Source of the DNA: Flavobacteriales bacterium | Lineage (GTDB): Bacteria > Bacteroidota > Bacteroidia > Flavobacteriales_D > Sanyastnellaceae | Length of the DNA stretch: 64,000 nt | Direction of reading: 5' to 3' | Assembly: GCA_016722445.1 (NCBI GenBank) | Contig: JADKIZ010000007.1 | Location: forward strand, 124,001 to 188,000 | Shown here: in pieces, positions 1-8,851 of the stretch | How positions within the stretch are numbered: the stretch's first letter is position 1 | Layout of the letters: every line of letters begins with the position of its first letter | Program-made: the position numbers and the translations under genes | Notes under the pieces: generated by a model | Databases searched by the model: none | What the model was told of the DNA's origin: nothing | The model's input: only the letters and a program-made list of their open reading frames with translations

Positions 1-126
1 GGTAGAAGGATTGTTGAGCATGGTATTGACTGGAGAACGAGTACTGCCTGCAATACCCAAATTATCTTGAGCACGCAGTGCGTATTGTAATAGGATCGCC
101 AGTATGAGGATTATGCCTTGCTTCAA
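1..126 (-). CDS. Secreted or outer membrane protein, N-terminal fragment (runs off window)
   Basis: A reading frame is open from a TTG at 124-126 to the window edge and encodes 42 residues. It begins with a clean signal peptide (basic MKQ, hydrophobic IILILAILLQYAL, cleavage after RAQ) followed by DNLGIAGSTRSPVNTMLNNP. The text after the signal resembles the mature start of Bacteroidota outer membrane beta-barrel proteins of the DUF5723 kind, but 42 residues cannot settle this. An in-frame TAA lies 27 bases upstream of the TTG and no ATG lies between, so TTG is the only good start that keeps the signal peptide. It is transcribed away from the FKBP gene at 187-1068, on the same strand and downstream of it. 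Confidence 0.6.
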   Translation of the reverse strand, partial: MKQGIILILAILLQYALRAQDNLGIAGSTRSPVNTMLNNPST

Positions 127-186
127 AACAGTTAGGTGAAGGATGACCCTTTAACGGAGAATTAATCAAAGTGTTATAGCTGAGAG

Positions 187-1068
187 TCAGTTTTTTACTT
201 CTTTCACCCGAAGTTCAAAGTAGACGGGTGTTTTCGGTGGTACCAACCCGTTGCTATTACCATCTATTCCGAATGCCAGATAACTAGGCAGGTAAATACG
301 AGCCTGCTCACCTTTTTTTAAGAAACTCAATGCATACTGCAGTCCGCCAATCACCTGTCCGGGTTTACCGAAGGTGAATTGAAGTTCTGTGGAAGAATCT
401 AAAGTGGTTCCATCCAGAAGGTGAGTGGTATAAACGATTGTTACGTCACTACCTGCATGAATGCTGTCGCCGGCAGTGCGTTCTTTATGTTGAATGAAAC
501 ATTCTCCATGTCGCTCATAGGTTTCCTTCAAATCATTCGACAGAAGTAATTCTATGGCATCCGCTTCGGTAAGTTCATCCTGTTGAGCAGCTGTCATCAG
601 GTAATTTTTGTATTTCTCTTGCGTGAAAGTCTGAAGGGCGTGTACAGTGAAAATGACTTCATCATCTGGTTGAAAGTAGCCACTATCAGATTGTGATGAC
701 AACCACGAGCCGGCTATTTCGCGATAAGGAATCAAATAGCTGAATTGATCACCACACCTCATGGAATCAAGTTGATTGATGATGATGAGTCCTGGTTCAT
801 GGGTTTGCGAAGGATAGGAAGGAATGCTTCCCAATTTGTGATGGTGAACCTGAAAATGAAAATTTGAATCGGTATCTGAACTTTTTGAATACGAAATATT
901 GAAGATCATATAATCTGCATCATGCACTGCTGGCTGACAATCGCCAAACTGAATGAGTTTGCGGTAAATACCACTTTCCGTTTCTTCAAAACCCGGATGT
1001 GGGTCACAAGACCACATAGCCATCAGGCCAATGAGCGTGAAGAAAAATGAAGAATAATTCCTTTGCAT
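187..1068 (-). CDS. FKBP-type peptidyl-prolyl isomerase lipoprotein, two-domain
   Basis: The 293-residue protein starts with a lipoprotein signal ending in MAMWSC, so it should be lipid-anchored in the envelope. Residues about 200-293 form a typical FKBP domain (VTIVYTTHLLDGTTLDSS, GQVIGGLQYALSFLKKGEQA, YLAFG, VYFELRVKEV). Such domains catalyse cis-trans isomerisation of prolyl bonds and help envelope proteins fold. Residues about 33-155 look like a second, degenerate FKBP fold (GIYRKLIQFG, then LDSMRCGDQFSYLIP and DDEVIFTVHAL), which is inference from pattern only. It is followed on the same strand by a partial outer membrane protein gene and preceded by the gldI-like gene, so it may belong to a folding-related cluster. 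Confidence 0.85.
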   Translation of the reverse strand: MQRNYSSFFFTLIGLMAMWSCDPHPGFEETESGIYRKLIQFGDCQPAVHDADYMIFNISYSKSSDTDSNFHFQVHHHKLGSIPSYPSQTHEPGLIIINQLDSMRCGDQFSYLIPYREIAGSWLSSQSDSGYFQPDDEVIFTVHALQTFTQEKYKNYLMTAAQQDELTEADAIELLLSNDLKETYERHGECFIQHKERTAGDSIHAGSDVTIVYTTHLLDGTTLDSSTELQFTFGKPGQVIGGLQYALSFLKKGEQARIYLPSYLAFGIDGNSNGLVPPKTPVYFELRVKEVKN

Positions 1069-1140
1069 AAACGATACAGGTGGAATGTCGTTTGCTTTTA
1101 CCAGCGGCGCAAGTTATTCATGATCATTGGTGATACAATA

Positions 1141-1665
1141 CTATTCTGCAGCGATAAGTTTGATGTCGTATACCACTGACGCATTCTGCGGGATTTTTCC
1201 TGAATCTCCGGTAAAACCAAAGGCAAGGTGAGATGGTAGGATGAATTTCGCACGGTCGCCAACATGCATCAATTGTAGTGCCTCATGTAATCCTGTTTCT
1301 ACATTGTCATGTCCTACAATTACTCGTTTTGGTTCGTCTTCTGTTGTTTCATAACACAGCGTTTCATCAAGCAATGTGATTTTGTATGAGATGAATGCAA
1401 TGTCTTCGTTTTTGACCTGATTTCCCTGACCTTTTTCATAAATCCAATACCTCAATCCGGTCGGTGTTTGTTCCATCGGCCATTTTTGCTTGCGGATGAA
1501 ATGATCTATCTCTTTGATTTCACGTTCATGTTGCTTTTTACTTTCAGCTATCATGTCTTTTTGAATTGCTGCAACATCATCATCTGTGATTTCTCTTTTT
1601 TCAGTACAACTATTGCAACCGAAAAGTAGAACAGTGGAAAATATAATCAGGTGGATAATTCTCAT
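1141..1665 (-). CDS. gldI: GldI-like FKBP-type peptidyl-prolyl isomerase lipoprotein
   Basis: The 174-residue protein has a lipoprotein signal (LIIFSTVLLFGC) and a C-terminal FKBP domain from about residue 66. Its features match the GldI group: TGLRYWIYEKGQG, GLHEALQLMHVGDRAKF, PSHLAFGFTGDSGKIP. GldI is a gliding-motility lipoprotein of Bacteroidota thought to help fold motility or T9SS proteins. The length fits the family (about 180 residues). The gene starts three bases after the stop of the DHH phosphoesterase gene, so the two are almost certainly co-transcribed. The many T9SS cargo genes in the window fit this assignment. A generic FKBP lipoprotein is the alternative. Confidence 0.75.
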   Translation of the reverse strand: MRIIHLIIFSTVLLFGCNSCTEKREITDDDVAAIQKDMIAESKKQHEREIKEIDHFIRKQKWPMEQTPTGLRYWIYEKGQGNQVKNEDIAFISYKITLLDETLCYETTEDEPKRVIVGHDNVETGLHEALQLMHVGDRAKFILPSHLAFGFTGDSGKIPQNASVVYDIKLIAAE

Positions 1666-1668
1666 GTT

Positions 1669-2699
1669 TCAGGAGTTGATGATTTCAATTCGGCACTGTT
1701 GAACGAGTCTTTTGAATTTTTGGATAGCTTCCGGAAGACTCAAAGTGGTAGCAGCACCTGCAGCATTGATATGACCTCCACCGTTCCAGTGATCGCGGGC
1801 AAATTTGTTCACATCAAAACTACCTTTCGATCTGAAAGATAGTTTTACTTCATTGTTGGTCTCACGGAAAAATGCGGCAAGCTTCACTCCTCGGATACTC
1901 AATGCTTGATTGACAAGACTTTCTGTGTCTCCTTGTCGGTGATTGTGCCTTCTAAGTTCTTCAGTACTGAGCGATATATATGCAGTGAAACTGTCATCAA
2001 TGATTTCAAGTTTTTGACTCAATGCATATCCGATCAATTTTAATCGATCAAGCATATTGGTATCATAAACCTGACGATGTACCATGGTATGATCAAGTCC
2101 TTTTTCAATCAAGCTTGCTACAACTCTGTGGGTATCAGGTGTGACCGACGGAAAACGGAATGAGCCACTATCCGTCATGATACCACAATAAATGTTCTGC
2201 GCTATATCTGTTGAAAGTTGATCTGTGCCATAACAATTATCGATGAAGTGATAAACCAACTCCGCAGTACTGCATGCGCTTGTATCGCTGTATGTCACTA
2301 CAGCAAAATCGCCAGGCATCTGGTGGTGATCAATGAGGATAAACTGCGCGGTCGCATTTTCCAGTGCAGCCTGCATTTCTGCACCTGTGCGATGCAGTGC
2401 ATTATAGTCGAGTACGAATATAAGCTCAGCTTCCGATATGGCTGCTTTTGATTCTTCTGTTTTCTTGTCGAATTGAATCATGTTGTCATATCCAGGCAAC
2501 CATTGCAAAAATTCTGGCAATCCATCTGGTAGGATTGTGGTGACATTTTCCCCAAAGCGCGAAGAAATAAACTCATGGAGAATGCCGATCCTGCGGCATC
2601 TCCATCCGGGTTTTTATGAGAAGTCACAACAATGTGCTGCGCATTTTTGATGAGATCCTGCGAAGTCTTGATCTGATCCGGGGACAAACTTTTTGGCAT
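1669..2699 (-). pseudogene. nrnA: DHH/DHHA1 phosphoesterase (NrnA-like nanoRNase), one frameshift
   Basis: Two overlapping frames together encode one DHH-family phosphoesterase of about 343 residues, the usual NrnA length. The N-terminal frame (to about 2550) has HKNPDGDAAGSA. The rest has VLDYNALHRTG, the LIDHHQMP motif, TDSGSFRFP and the C-terminal DHHA1 motif GGGHINAAGA. These are the metal- and substrate-binding elements of enzymes that degrade 2-5 nt RNAs and dephosphorylate pAp. The break lies at CCCC (2550-2553, read as GGGG): adding one G restores continuous coding (GENVTTILPDGLPEF). All motifs are intact, so a missed homopolymer base is at least as likely as real inactivation. It is the first gene of a unit with gldI. 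Confidence 0.85.
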
Positions 2700-2931
2700 T
2701 GGGCAAATTTAGTGATGAGTGGGTAGTTCAGTTGCGCATGATCGGGTTTATATATAACAACGCCTGATGAATTCGATTGATAAAATGCTTACCATATCTT
2801 GAAATTACAGGAATCCTTGCTAAGAGATAATTTAGCTTCTCGCCATACAACCTATGTGGAGTTATTTCGTCAATGAAATCAAAGATGCCCATCTGATGAC
2901 TCCAACCAACTACTCAAAAATGATTCAATTC

Positions 2932-4233
2932 ATGTCATTCAAACTCAAAATTGGTTCATTCTTTTTATTGTGTTTTTGTTCCATCCAACTCTCGGCGCAA
3001 GATGACACTTTGCGCGTTTTGTTTTTGGGAAATAGCTATACTGCGGTGAATGACCTTCCTGATCTGGTTGCTCAAGTTGCTGCCGGTAAAGGAAAAACGC
3101 TCATTCATAGTGCAAACACGCCGGGTGGATATTCTTATGAGCAACACGCTCAAAATGCCACCACACTGGATCTTATTCATCAAGGCAATTGGGACTATGT
3201 TGTGATGCAGGAACAAAGTCAGATACCCGTCATTCCATATTTTTTTGAATATGTCTTTTTACCTGGTGGACAAGCGCTGGCTGATTCTATCAGAGCCTAT
3301 AATCCATGCGCCCAATTGGTGCTTTACTTGACCTGGGGCCGCCAATATGGAGGCATGCAATGTGACCAATCTGGAACTTATTGCAGTGAGGATTTTGTGG
3401 ATTTCGGGCATATGCAGGATTCGCTGACAGCGAGCTATCTCAGCCTATCACAGATTATTCAGGCGAAAGTGGCTCCTTGCGGCGAAGCTTGGAGAGATGT
3501 GATGGCTCAAACCAATGAGGTGCTCCATTCCGGTGATGCAAGCCATCCCAATTACTCAGGAAGTTACATTGCTGCTTGCACGATGTATGCAACGTTTTGG
3601 AAAGAAGGTTCTGAAGGAACAAGTTTTGTCGGAACCATCGATCCAACGTTGGCAACCCAATTTCAGCAAATTGCCGATGCCGAAGTGTTCGATCACACAG
3701 AACTCTATCACTTGAATGCTGAAATTCCCTCGGGTAGTATTTCAGGACAGACGAACAACAATATCGTTCAATTTGTGAATGAGGTGAGTGCATTCGGCCC
3801 TGTTAGCTATGAATGGAATTTTGGTGATGGCAATACTTTTGCCGAATTTGAACCTTCTCATATTTATGGAATGGGAGATTTCGCAGTTTCGATGACAGCG
3901 ACGAATTGTGCAATTTCAGAAGTCTTTGAAACTACAATCCATGTGACTGCTATTCACTTAGATGAAAACCTCGGACAGGATGATTTTCGGATTTGCGTTC
4001 TTGATGCTAACGGCACGTATGCCTTTCGTTGCAAAGACCTGGCTATTATCGATGGGATTGTGATCTATGCAGCAAACGGGCAATGCATTCCAGTGAACTT
4101 GGACAGGATTTCAGGTCAGGAAATGCGATTTCACTTAGCGTATGATCTACCGGATGGCGTTTATTTTCTTGCCGCGTACTCTAATCAATTTGAGGTAATT
4201 CATTCAACGAAATTTGTTCATAGTAGTCGTTGA
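2932..4233 (+). CDS. Secreted SGNH-type hydrolase with PKD domain
   Basis: I start the protein at ATG 2932 because this gives a compact signal peptide (MSFKLKIGSFFLLCFCSIQLSAQ); in-frame starts at 2854 and 2920 would add an unlikely N-terminal tail. The mature protein opens with VLFLGNSYT, the nucleophile-serine block of SGNH hydrolases of the DUF4886 kind (Ser about 35). It later has SGDASHPNYSGSYIAA, which supplies the Asp-x-x-His pair. These folds usually hydrolyse esters or remove acyl groups from polysaccharides; the substrate here is unknown. A PKD-like domain follows (YEWNFGDGNTFAEFEPSHIY). The last ~90 residues resemble a degenerate sorting or adhesion domain but lack a clear T9SS consensus. 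Confidence 0.75.
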   Translation: MSFKLKIGSFFLLCFCSIQLSAQDDTLRVLFLGNSYTAVNDLPDLVAQVAAGKGKTLIHSANTPGGYSYEQHAQNATTLDLIHQGNWDYVVMQEQSQIPVIPYFFEYVFLPGGQALADSIRAYNPCAQLVLYLTWGRQYGGMQCDQSGTYCSEDFVDFGHMQDSLTASYLSLSQIIQAKVAPCGEAWRDVMAQTNEVLHSGDASHPNYSGSYIAACTMYATFWKEGSEGTSFVGTIDPTLATQFQQIADAEVFDHTELYHLNAEIPSGSISGQTNNNIVQFVNEVSAFGPVSYEWNFGDGNTFAEFEPSHIYGMGDFAVSMTATNCAISEVFETTIHVTAIHLDENLGQDDFRICVLDANGTYAFRCKDLAIIDGIVIYAANGQCIPVNLDRISGQEMRFHLAYDLPDGVYFLAAYSNQFEVIHSTKFVHSSR

Positions 4234-4360
4234 GTGCTTCTCAATTGTAGCTCTATTGAGCTTTGAATGCCGCTGTACTCTTCTCAATTGAGAAAGGTCA
4301 ATGGGAATATGCACCGCAGAATTGACTCTTTCATCAATTCTATTCATGCAAGACAATTCA

Positions 4361-4368
4361 TACTTTTG
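4361..4368 (+). promoter_or_regulatory. Candidate -7 promoter box (TACTTTTG)
   Basis: TACTTTTG matches the Bacteroidota -7 consensus TAnnTTTG. It lies only four bases before the preferred ATG at 4373 of the DUF6702 gene, so a transcript from it would be leaderless or nearly so. I see no well-spaced -33 TTG, so this could be chance. Confidence 0.3.
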
Positions 4369-4372
4369 TTTC

Positions 4373-4858
4373 ATGCATAGATTCATTCCTTTTGTTGCTA
4401 TTCTGCTTTGTTCGTTTGCACCACATAAATTTTATGTAAGCAAAACCATGGTTGAATTCAATCCACGTTCTCAAGGTTTTGAAGTGACTTGTAAATTTTT
4501 TACAGATGATCTCGAAGTGGTGATTTCTAAAATGAACGGTTCTTCATTGAAGTTGGGCGAAGGTGAAGTCCCGAAAGCAGACCAACTCATCGAGTCGCAC
4601 ATTCAATCGCATTTCAAAATGTGGTTTGATGACCAGTTGATCGTGATGCGTTTTGTTGGCAAAGAAGTAGAAGGCGACATGACTTATTGTTATCTCGAAT
4701 TTTTTAGAAGTCCGCAGTTTCATGCTTTGAAAATAGAAAACTCATGTTTGATGGAAGATTTTCCCGATCAGCAAAACATTGTTGATGTGAAAGCGGAAGG
4801 GACCACCAGCACGGTTATATTATCAGCATCGAAAAACACGGATGTCATTTTCAGGTAA
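4373..4858 (+). CDS. DUF6702 family secreted protein
   Basis: From ATG 4373 the protein has a signal peptide (MHRFIPFVAILLCSFA) followed at once by HKFYVSKTMVEFNP and later CKFFTDDLEVVIS. The pattern HKFYVS...F.DDLE is the signature of DUF6702, a small Bacteroidota periplasmic family of unknown function. A longer frame from 4301 exists but would bury the signal peptide. The family normally has about 160-170 residues, and this protein has 161. The stop is two bases before the start of endonuclease III, so the two genes probably share a transcript. Nothing indicates a functional link to DNA repair. Confidence 0.75.
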   Translation: MHRFIPFVAILLCSFAPHKFYVSKTMVEFNPRSQGFEVTCKFFTDDLEVVISKMNGSSLKLGEGEVPKADQLIESHIQSHFKMWFDDQLIVMRFVGKEVEGDMTYCYLEFFRSPQFHALKIENSCLMEDFPDQQNIVDVKAEGTTSTVILSASKNTDVIFR

Positions 4859-4860
4859 AA

Positions 4861-5511
4861 ATGACAAAAAGGGAAAAGGTTCAATACATCATACAGGAGC
4901 TCGGAAAACTTTATCCCGAACCTGATATTCCTCTTGATCATCATGATCCATACACTTTGTTGATAGCCGTTTTGCTCTCCGCTCAGTGCACGGATGCACG
5001 CGTGAATACAGTTACTCCTCATTTATTCAAAAGGGCAAACAATCCATTTGACATGGTCAAATTGTCGCCTGCTGAAATTGAAGATATCATTCGACCATGT
5101 GGTCTGGGGCCTGCTAAAAGCAAAAATATCTTCAGACTTTCTGAAATATTGATTGAGCAATACGAAGGTCAGGTACCTTCAACCCTGAGTGAGTTGGAAT
5201 CGTTGCCTGGCGTAGGACACAAGACCGCAAGTGTGGTGATGATTCAGGCGTTTCAAGTTCCTGCTTTTCCCGTGGATACGCATATTCATCGCATGATGGA
5301 AAGATGGGGATTGAGCAATGGAAAAAGCGTTGAACAAACGGAACGTGATGCAAAGGCACTATTTCCAATGGAGACTTGGATCAAACTTCATCTCCAAATC
5401 ATCTACTATGCGCGTGAATATTCGCCTGCACGCGGTGTGAATCCTGAGAAGGATTATATCACGACTTTTGTCAATACGATAAGCACCAAAAAAAGACAAT
5501 CTATAACTTGA
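4861..5511 (+). CDS. nth: Endonuclease III (DNA glycosylase/AP lyase), without Fe-S cysteines
   Basis: The 216-residue protein has the complete helix-hairpin-helix glycosylase core: DPYTLLIAVLLSAQCTD near the N-terminus, the hairpin LPGVGHKTASVV with catalytic Lys 121, and FPVDTHIHR with catalytic Asp 139. It should remove oxidised pyrimidines and cut abasic DNA. The C-terminus reads REYSPARGVNPEKDYI and has none of the four cysteines that bind a 4Fe-4S cluster in E. coli Nth. From memory, many Bacteroidota homologues end in a similar REYSPARG form, so this is a lineage variant rather than damage. The stop overlaps the TTG start of the next gene. Confidence 0.93.
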   Translation: MTKREKVQYIIQELGKLYPEPDIPLDHHDPYTLLIAVLLSAQCTDARVNTVTPHLFKRANNPFDMVKLSPAEIEDIIRPCGLGPAKSKNIFRLSEILIEQYEGQVPSTLSELESLPGVGHKTASVVMIQAFQVPAFPVDTHIHRMMERWGLSNGKSVEQTERDAKALFPMETWIKLHLQIIYYAREYSPARGVNPEKDYITTFVNTISTKKRQSIT

Positions 5512-6425
5512 CAGAAATAAGAAAAACATATCGATCCGGTTGGAGAAACAACTACAGAAGTTCTATGCCAGCGATGGAACGATGGTCCAAAGACATACGA
5601 TTTGCGTTGATTGATTTAGTGTTATGGATGCGCAACGGTTTTAGATTGCCTGTAATGGTTGTTTACCCTGATTTTCCGAGTAAAAAGACTACGATTTTTA
5701 AAATTGCAAAACAACTTGGTTATCGATTGACCAATAAACCCATTGCACATGCAGATGTGGTGATTTATTTCGACAACATCACAACGGCGGATACCAATTT
5801 GCCTGATGTATTACTCTCAGGTAAAGAGGTGGTCAATATTCATTGCACGGATATTTCTAAAGTGAAAGTGGATGAAATACACTTAAAAGTTTTTGGCTAC
5901 AACACTTTTATTGATCCACTGTCATATACTGGAAAGGCTGTGCAGAAAAGCGATATCAATGCATTACATGATGGTAAGATCATTCAATGTCCTATTGATC
6001 AAAAACAGCATCAATCTGTTTATCAGGTTTTGATAGACAATACGCATGATGAATCTATGGTTTTGGATTATCGCGTGCCTATATACGATGGATTGATACC
6101 ATTGCTTTATCGCAAATTCAAATCTTATGAAAAGCGATTTACCAATGACGTGACTTTTTCTGAGTTGGTAACTGATGTCAGAAGTGTTTTCACCGAAAAG
6201 GAAGAAGAATCCATTGTTGCTTTTACGCAATCTATGCAGGTAGAATTTTGTGAGCTGGATATTTTACGGAATAAAGATGACGGAAGGATTTATATCATTG
6301 ATGTCAACAAGACACCTTATGGTCCGCCTGCCGGATTGAAGCCTGAGGAGAGAGAGGAGGCTGTGATAATGCTGACCGCTGCATTTCGGGCCAGAATTCT
6401 TTCGAAATTTTCGCGAATTAATTGA
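5508..6425 (+). CDS. Putative ATP-grasp-like protein of unknown function
   Basis: The 305-residue protein has no signal peptide or membrane segment. The C-terminal part contains VEFCELDILRNKDDGRIYIIDVNKTPYGPP. This resembles the metal-binding end of ATP-grasp enzymes (acidic residue plus Asp-x-Asn), which ligate carboxylates to amines or thiols using ATP. A Gly-rich ATP-binding loop is not obvious, so the assignment is tentative. The TTG at 5508 overlaps the nth stop (TTGA), which suggests translational coupling; ATGs at 5565 and 5574 are alternatives and would remove about 20 residues. The 3' end overlaps the restored yqgE end by eight bases on the opposite strand. Confidence 0.5.
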   Translation: MTEIRKTYRSGWRNNYRSSMPAMERWSKDIRFALIDLVLWMRNGFRLPVMVVYPDFPSKKTTIFKIAKQLGYRLTNKPIAHADVVIYFDNITTADTNLPDVLLSGKEVVNIHCTDISKVKVDEIHLKVFGYNTFIDPLSYTGKAVQKSDINALHDGKIIQCPIDQKQHQSVYQVLIDNTHDESMVLDYRVPIYDGLIPLLYRKFKSYEKRFTNDVTFSELVTDVRSVFTEKEEESIVAFTQSMQVEFCELDILRNKDDGRIYIIDVNKTPYGPPAGLKPEEREEAVIMLTAAFRARILSKFSRIN

Positions 6426-6987
6426 GAGAAGGATCTTCAGGCATATTGGCGATCATCTGTCCTTTTTACCCATTGATTTCATGATCGCTTTCCATAAATC
6501 AGAAACCTCGCTATTCATCGACTTCTTTGGGCACTGAAGTAACAAACCATGAATTCGATTTGATTTCATTCTCCAATTGTTCCGGTGACCAACCACTGTA
6601 CCCTACAAAAAACCTCACCTGATCTTTGTGAACCTGGCCAGTGATGAGAAGTTTTTTCAGTGTATCAAAATTGCCACCCATGTAGACACCTGGCATGATT
6701 TCGACGCTTTCGTCAATGGTTTCACCCAATGTATGGAGGTAATAGAGATTGCTGTTTCGAACAGGACCACCAATACTGATGCGACCCTGAAAAGCAGGCA
6801 TGTTTTCCATGATCTGCTCAAGGTCTACGTCAATATAGTTGTTCAACACAAATCCGAATGACCCTTCATTGTTGTGTTCACACAGAAAAATAACCGTGCG
6901 GCGGAAATAGGGATAATTGAGGAAAGGCTCAGCAAGGGGCAATGGTGCTTTATGCGGTTTGGCATTTTTGTCCGGTCCGAGTTCCAT
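6418..6987 (-). pseudogene. yqgE: YqgE/AlgH family protein (DUF179), two C-terminal frameshifts
   Basis: The open frame 6511-6987 encodes 158 residues with family features: PLAEPFLNYPYFRRTVIFLCEHNNEGSFGFVLNN, RISIGGPV, FFVGYSGWSPEQLENEI and NSWFV (shorter runs given here of one continuous match). YqgE/AlgH proteins have about 185 residues and unknown biochemical function. Beyond the stop the missing end is visible in two other frames: NSEVSDLWKAIMKSMGKKD, then QMIANMPEDPSLN ending at 6418. One indel near 6513 and one near 6466 therefore break the gene. Because the tail is fully preserved, sequencing error or very recent mutation is likely. The restored stop overlaps the convergent upstream gene. 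Confidence 0.85.
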
Positions 6988-7120
6988 AGTCTTTTATTTT
7001 CCAATTCTTTTAACAGCAAAATACTGAGGTATGTTGCCTTTTTATCCTGATTTTTCCAGTTTGAAATTCATGATAAAATTAAAGCCGCTCAAATCAAATG
7101 ACGAACCACAATAAAAAGGT

Positions 7121-8851
7121 ATGCTACTTCTTAACATTTGCTATGTTTTTTTAATGATTACAAATGTCACTGCGCAGTTCGTTTTACCCGGCGGTAACAA
7201 TACGCCAACATGGAAAGAGTGTGTCGATTTTTATCAAGAACTCGATCATTTATCATCAATAGCGGGGTTTGCAGAAGTTGGAACCACGGATATTGGCAAA
7301 CCTCTTCACCTTTTTGTGATCAATTCGGATCGGGTTTTTTATCCAGAGTTGTTCGATCGGAATAAAACGATCCTCATGATAAACAACGCAATTCACCCTG
7401 GTGAACCTGATGGAGTGAATGCATCAATGATGTTTGCTCAGCAGTTACTCGATGGTTCTCCAACTTCTCTTGAGTTTTTGAAACATGTGATCGTTTGCAT
7501 CATTCCGATTTATAATGTCGATGGTGCTTTAAACAGAGGATCGTATAGCCGTGCCAATCAAAACGGGCCAGCCGAATACGGGTTTCGTGGCAATTCAAAA
7601 AATCTTGATTTGAACCGAGATTTTATCAAATGCGACAGTAAGAATGCAGCAACGTTCAATCAGGTGTTTTCGAGGATCAAACCTCATGTGCTCGTTGATA
7701 CACACGTGAGTAATGGTGCTGATTATCCTTATACCATGACACTGATCACCACTCAATCCGACAAATTGGGAGGGAGTCTTGGACATTTTGTGAAAAGTAA
7801 ATTTGAACCAGCTCTTTTCGCTGAAATGGAAAAAGCTGGCGACAAAATGTGTCCTTATGTGAATACCATGGGTCGGACTCCCGAAACTGGACTGGTGGAT
7901 TTTTTTGAAAGTCCCCGATTTGCCACTGGTTATGCTGCTTTGTTCAACACCATTGGATTCACCACAGAAACGCATATGTTGAAACCATTCGACAAACGTG
8001 TTCAAAGTACTTTTTTGTTTTTGAAAGTTCTGATGAATTACATCCAAGCAAATCATGATGAAATCAATGCTGCTGTCCAAAAGGCGCAAGAGGAAACATT
8101 AAAGATGGATCACTATCCTATTCGTTTTGAATTGGACACCACGAAAAGGGAATCTTTCGAATTCAATGGTTATGAAGCAAAGGAAAAAGTTTCTAGTGTT
8201 GGCGGAGGTGAACGATTGTACTACGATCATCAATCACCTTGGACCCGCAAAGTGAACTGGTACCGTAAGTTTAAAGTTGGTCATGAAGTGATGATACCTG
8301 ATTATTATATCATTCCACAAGCATGGACTGAGGTGATTGAGAGGCTGCAGTGGAATGGTGTTGACATGGAAAGATTGAAAGGTGATACCGTTTTTGAAGT
8401 GTTTGGCTATCGGATCATTGATTCGTCAACAGGTCATGGTCCTTATGAAGGTCATTATTTGCATAGCGAAGTTGAAACAGAAGAGTTGAAGATGAAGAGG
8501 CAATTTTATAAGGGTGATTTTTTGGTGAGTACACGACAAGTGGCGCTCAAATACATCTGTCATGTATTGGAACCGCAATGTGATGACAGCTTTTTTGCAT
8601 GGAATTTTTTTGATTCCATGTTGCAACAGAAAGAATGGTTTTCTGATTATGTATTCGAAGACATCGCTGAAGAACTTTTAAAAACAGATCAGAAACTCAA
8701 GCGGGATTTTGAACAGGCTATGAAAACAGACGAAAGTCTGCAGGACAATCATTGGAATCAACTGTATTGGATTTACCGTCATTCTCCTTACTATGAAAAG
8801 ACATTTAGTCTTTATCCAATTTTCAGAATGTCAAATCATAGAATTGATTAA
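7121..8851 (+). CDS. Secreted M14 family zinc carboxypeptidase
   Basis: The 576-residue protein begins with a signal peptide (LLLNICYVFLMITNVTAQ). The M14 zinc ligands are visible: HPGEPDG gives His 92 and Glu 95, and LVDTHVSNG gives His 195. The catalytic Glu lies in FTTETHMLKPF (about 284). Arg-containing NLDLNRDF is the usual substrate-binding segment. These metallopeptidases remove C-terminal residues from peptides; the protein should act in the periplasm or outside the cell. A C-terminal region of ~250 residues follows the catalytic domain and is of unknown role, as in several Bacteroidota M14 proteins. It overlaps the convergent membrane protein gene by 29 bases. Confidence 0.88.
   Translation: MLLLNICYVFLMITNVTAQFVLPGGNNTPTWKECVDFYQELDHLSSIAGFAEVGTTDIGKPLHLFVINSDRVFYPELFDRNKTILMINNAIHPGEPDGVNASMMFAQQLLDGSPTSLEFLKHVIVCIIPIYNVDGALNRGSYSRANQNGPAEYGFRGNSKNLDLNRDFIKCDSKNAATFNQVFSRIKPHVLVDTHVSNGADYPYTMTLITTQSDKLGGSLGHFVKSKFEPALFAEMEKAGDKMCPYVNTMGRTPETGLVDFFESPRFATGYAALFNTIGFTTETHMLKPFDKRVQSTFLFLKVLMNYIQANHDEINAAVQKAQEETLKMDHYPIRFELDTTKRESFEFNGYEAKEKVSSVGGGERLYYDHQSPWTRKVNWYRKFKVGHEVMIPDYYIIPQAWTEVIERLQWNGVDMERLKGDTVFEVFGYRIIDSSTGHGPYEGHYLHSEVETEELKMKRQFYKGDFLVSTRQVALKYICHVLEPQCDDSFFAWNFFDSMLQQKEWFSDYVFEDIAEELLKTDQKLKRDFEQAMKTDESLQDNHWNQLYWIYRHSPYYEKTFSLYPIFRMSNHRID

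Noticed and set aside
4236..4294. Palindromes TTCTCAATTGAGAA and CTCAAT...ATTGAG between the SGNH and DUF6702 genes, as a terminator
   Set aside because: They are AT-rich, lack a T-run and overlap a weakly defined promoter region. They may be regulator sites but nothing supports that.
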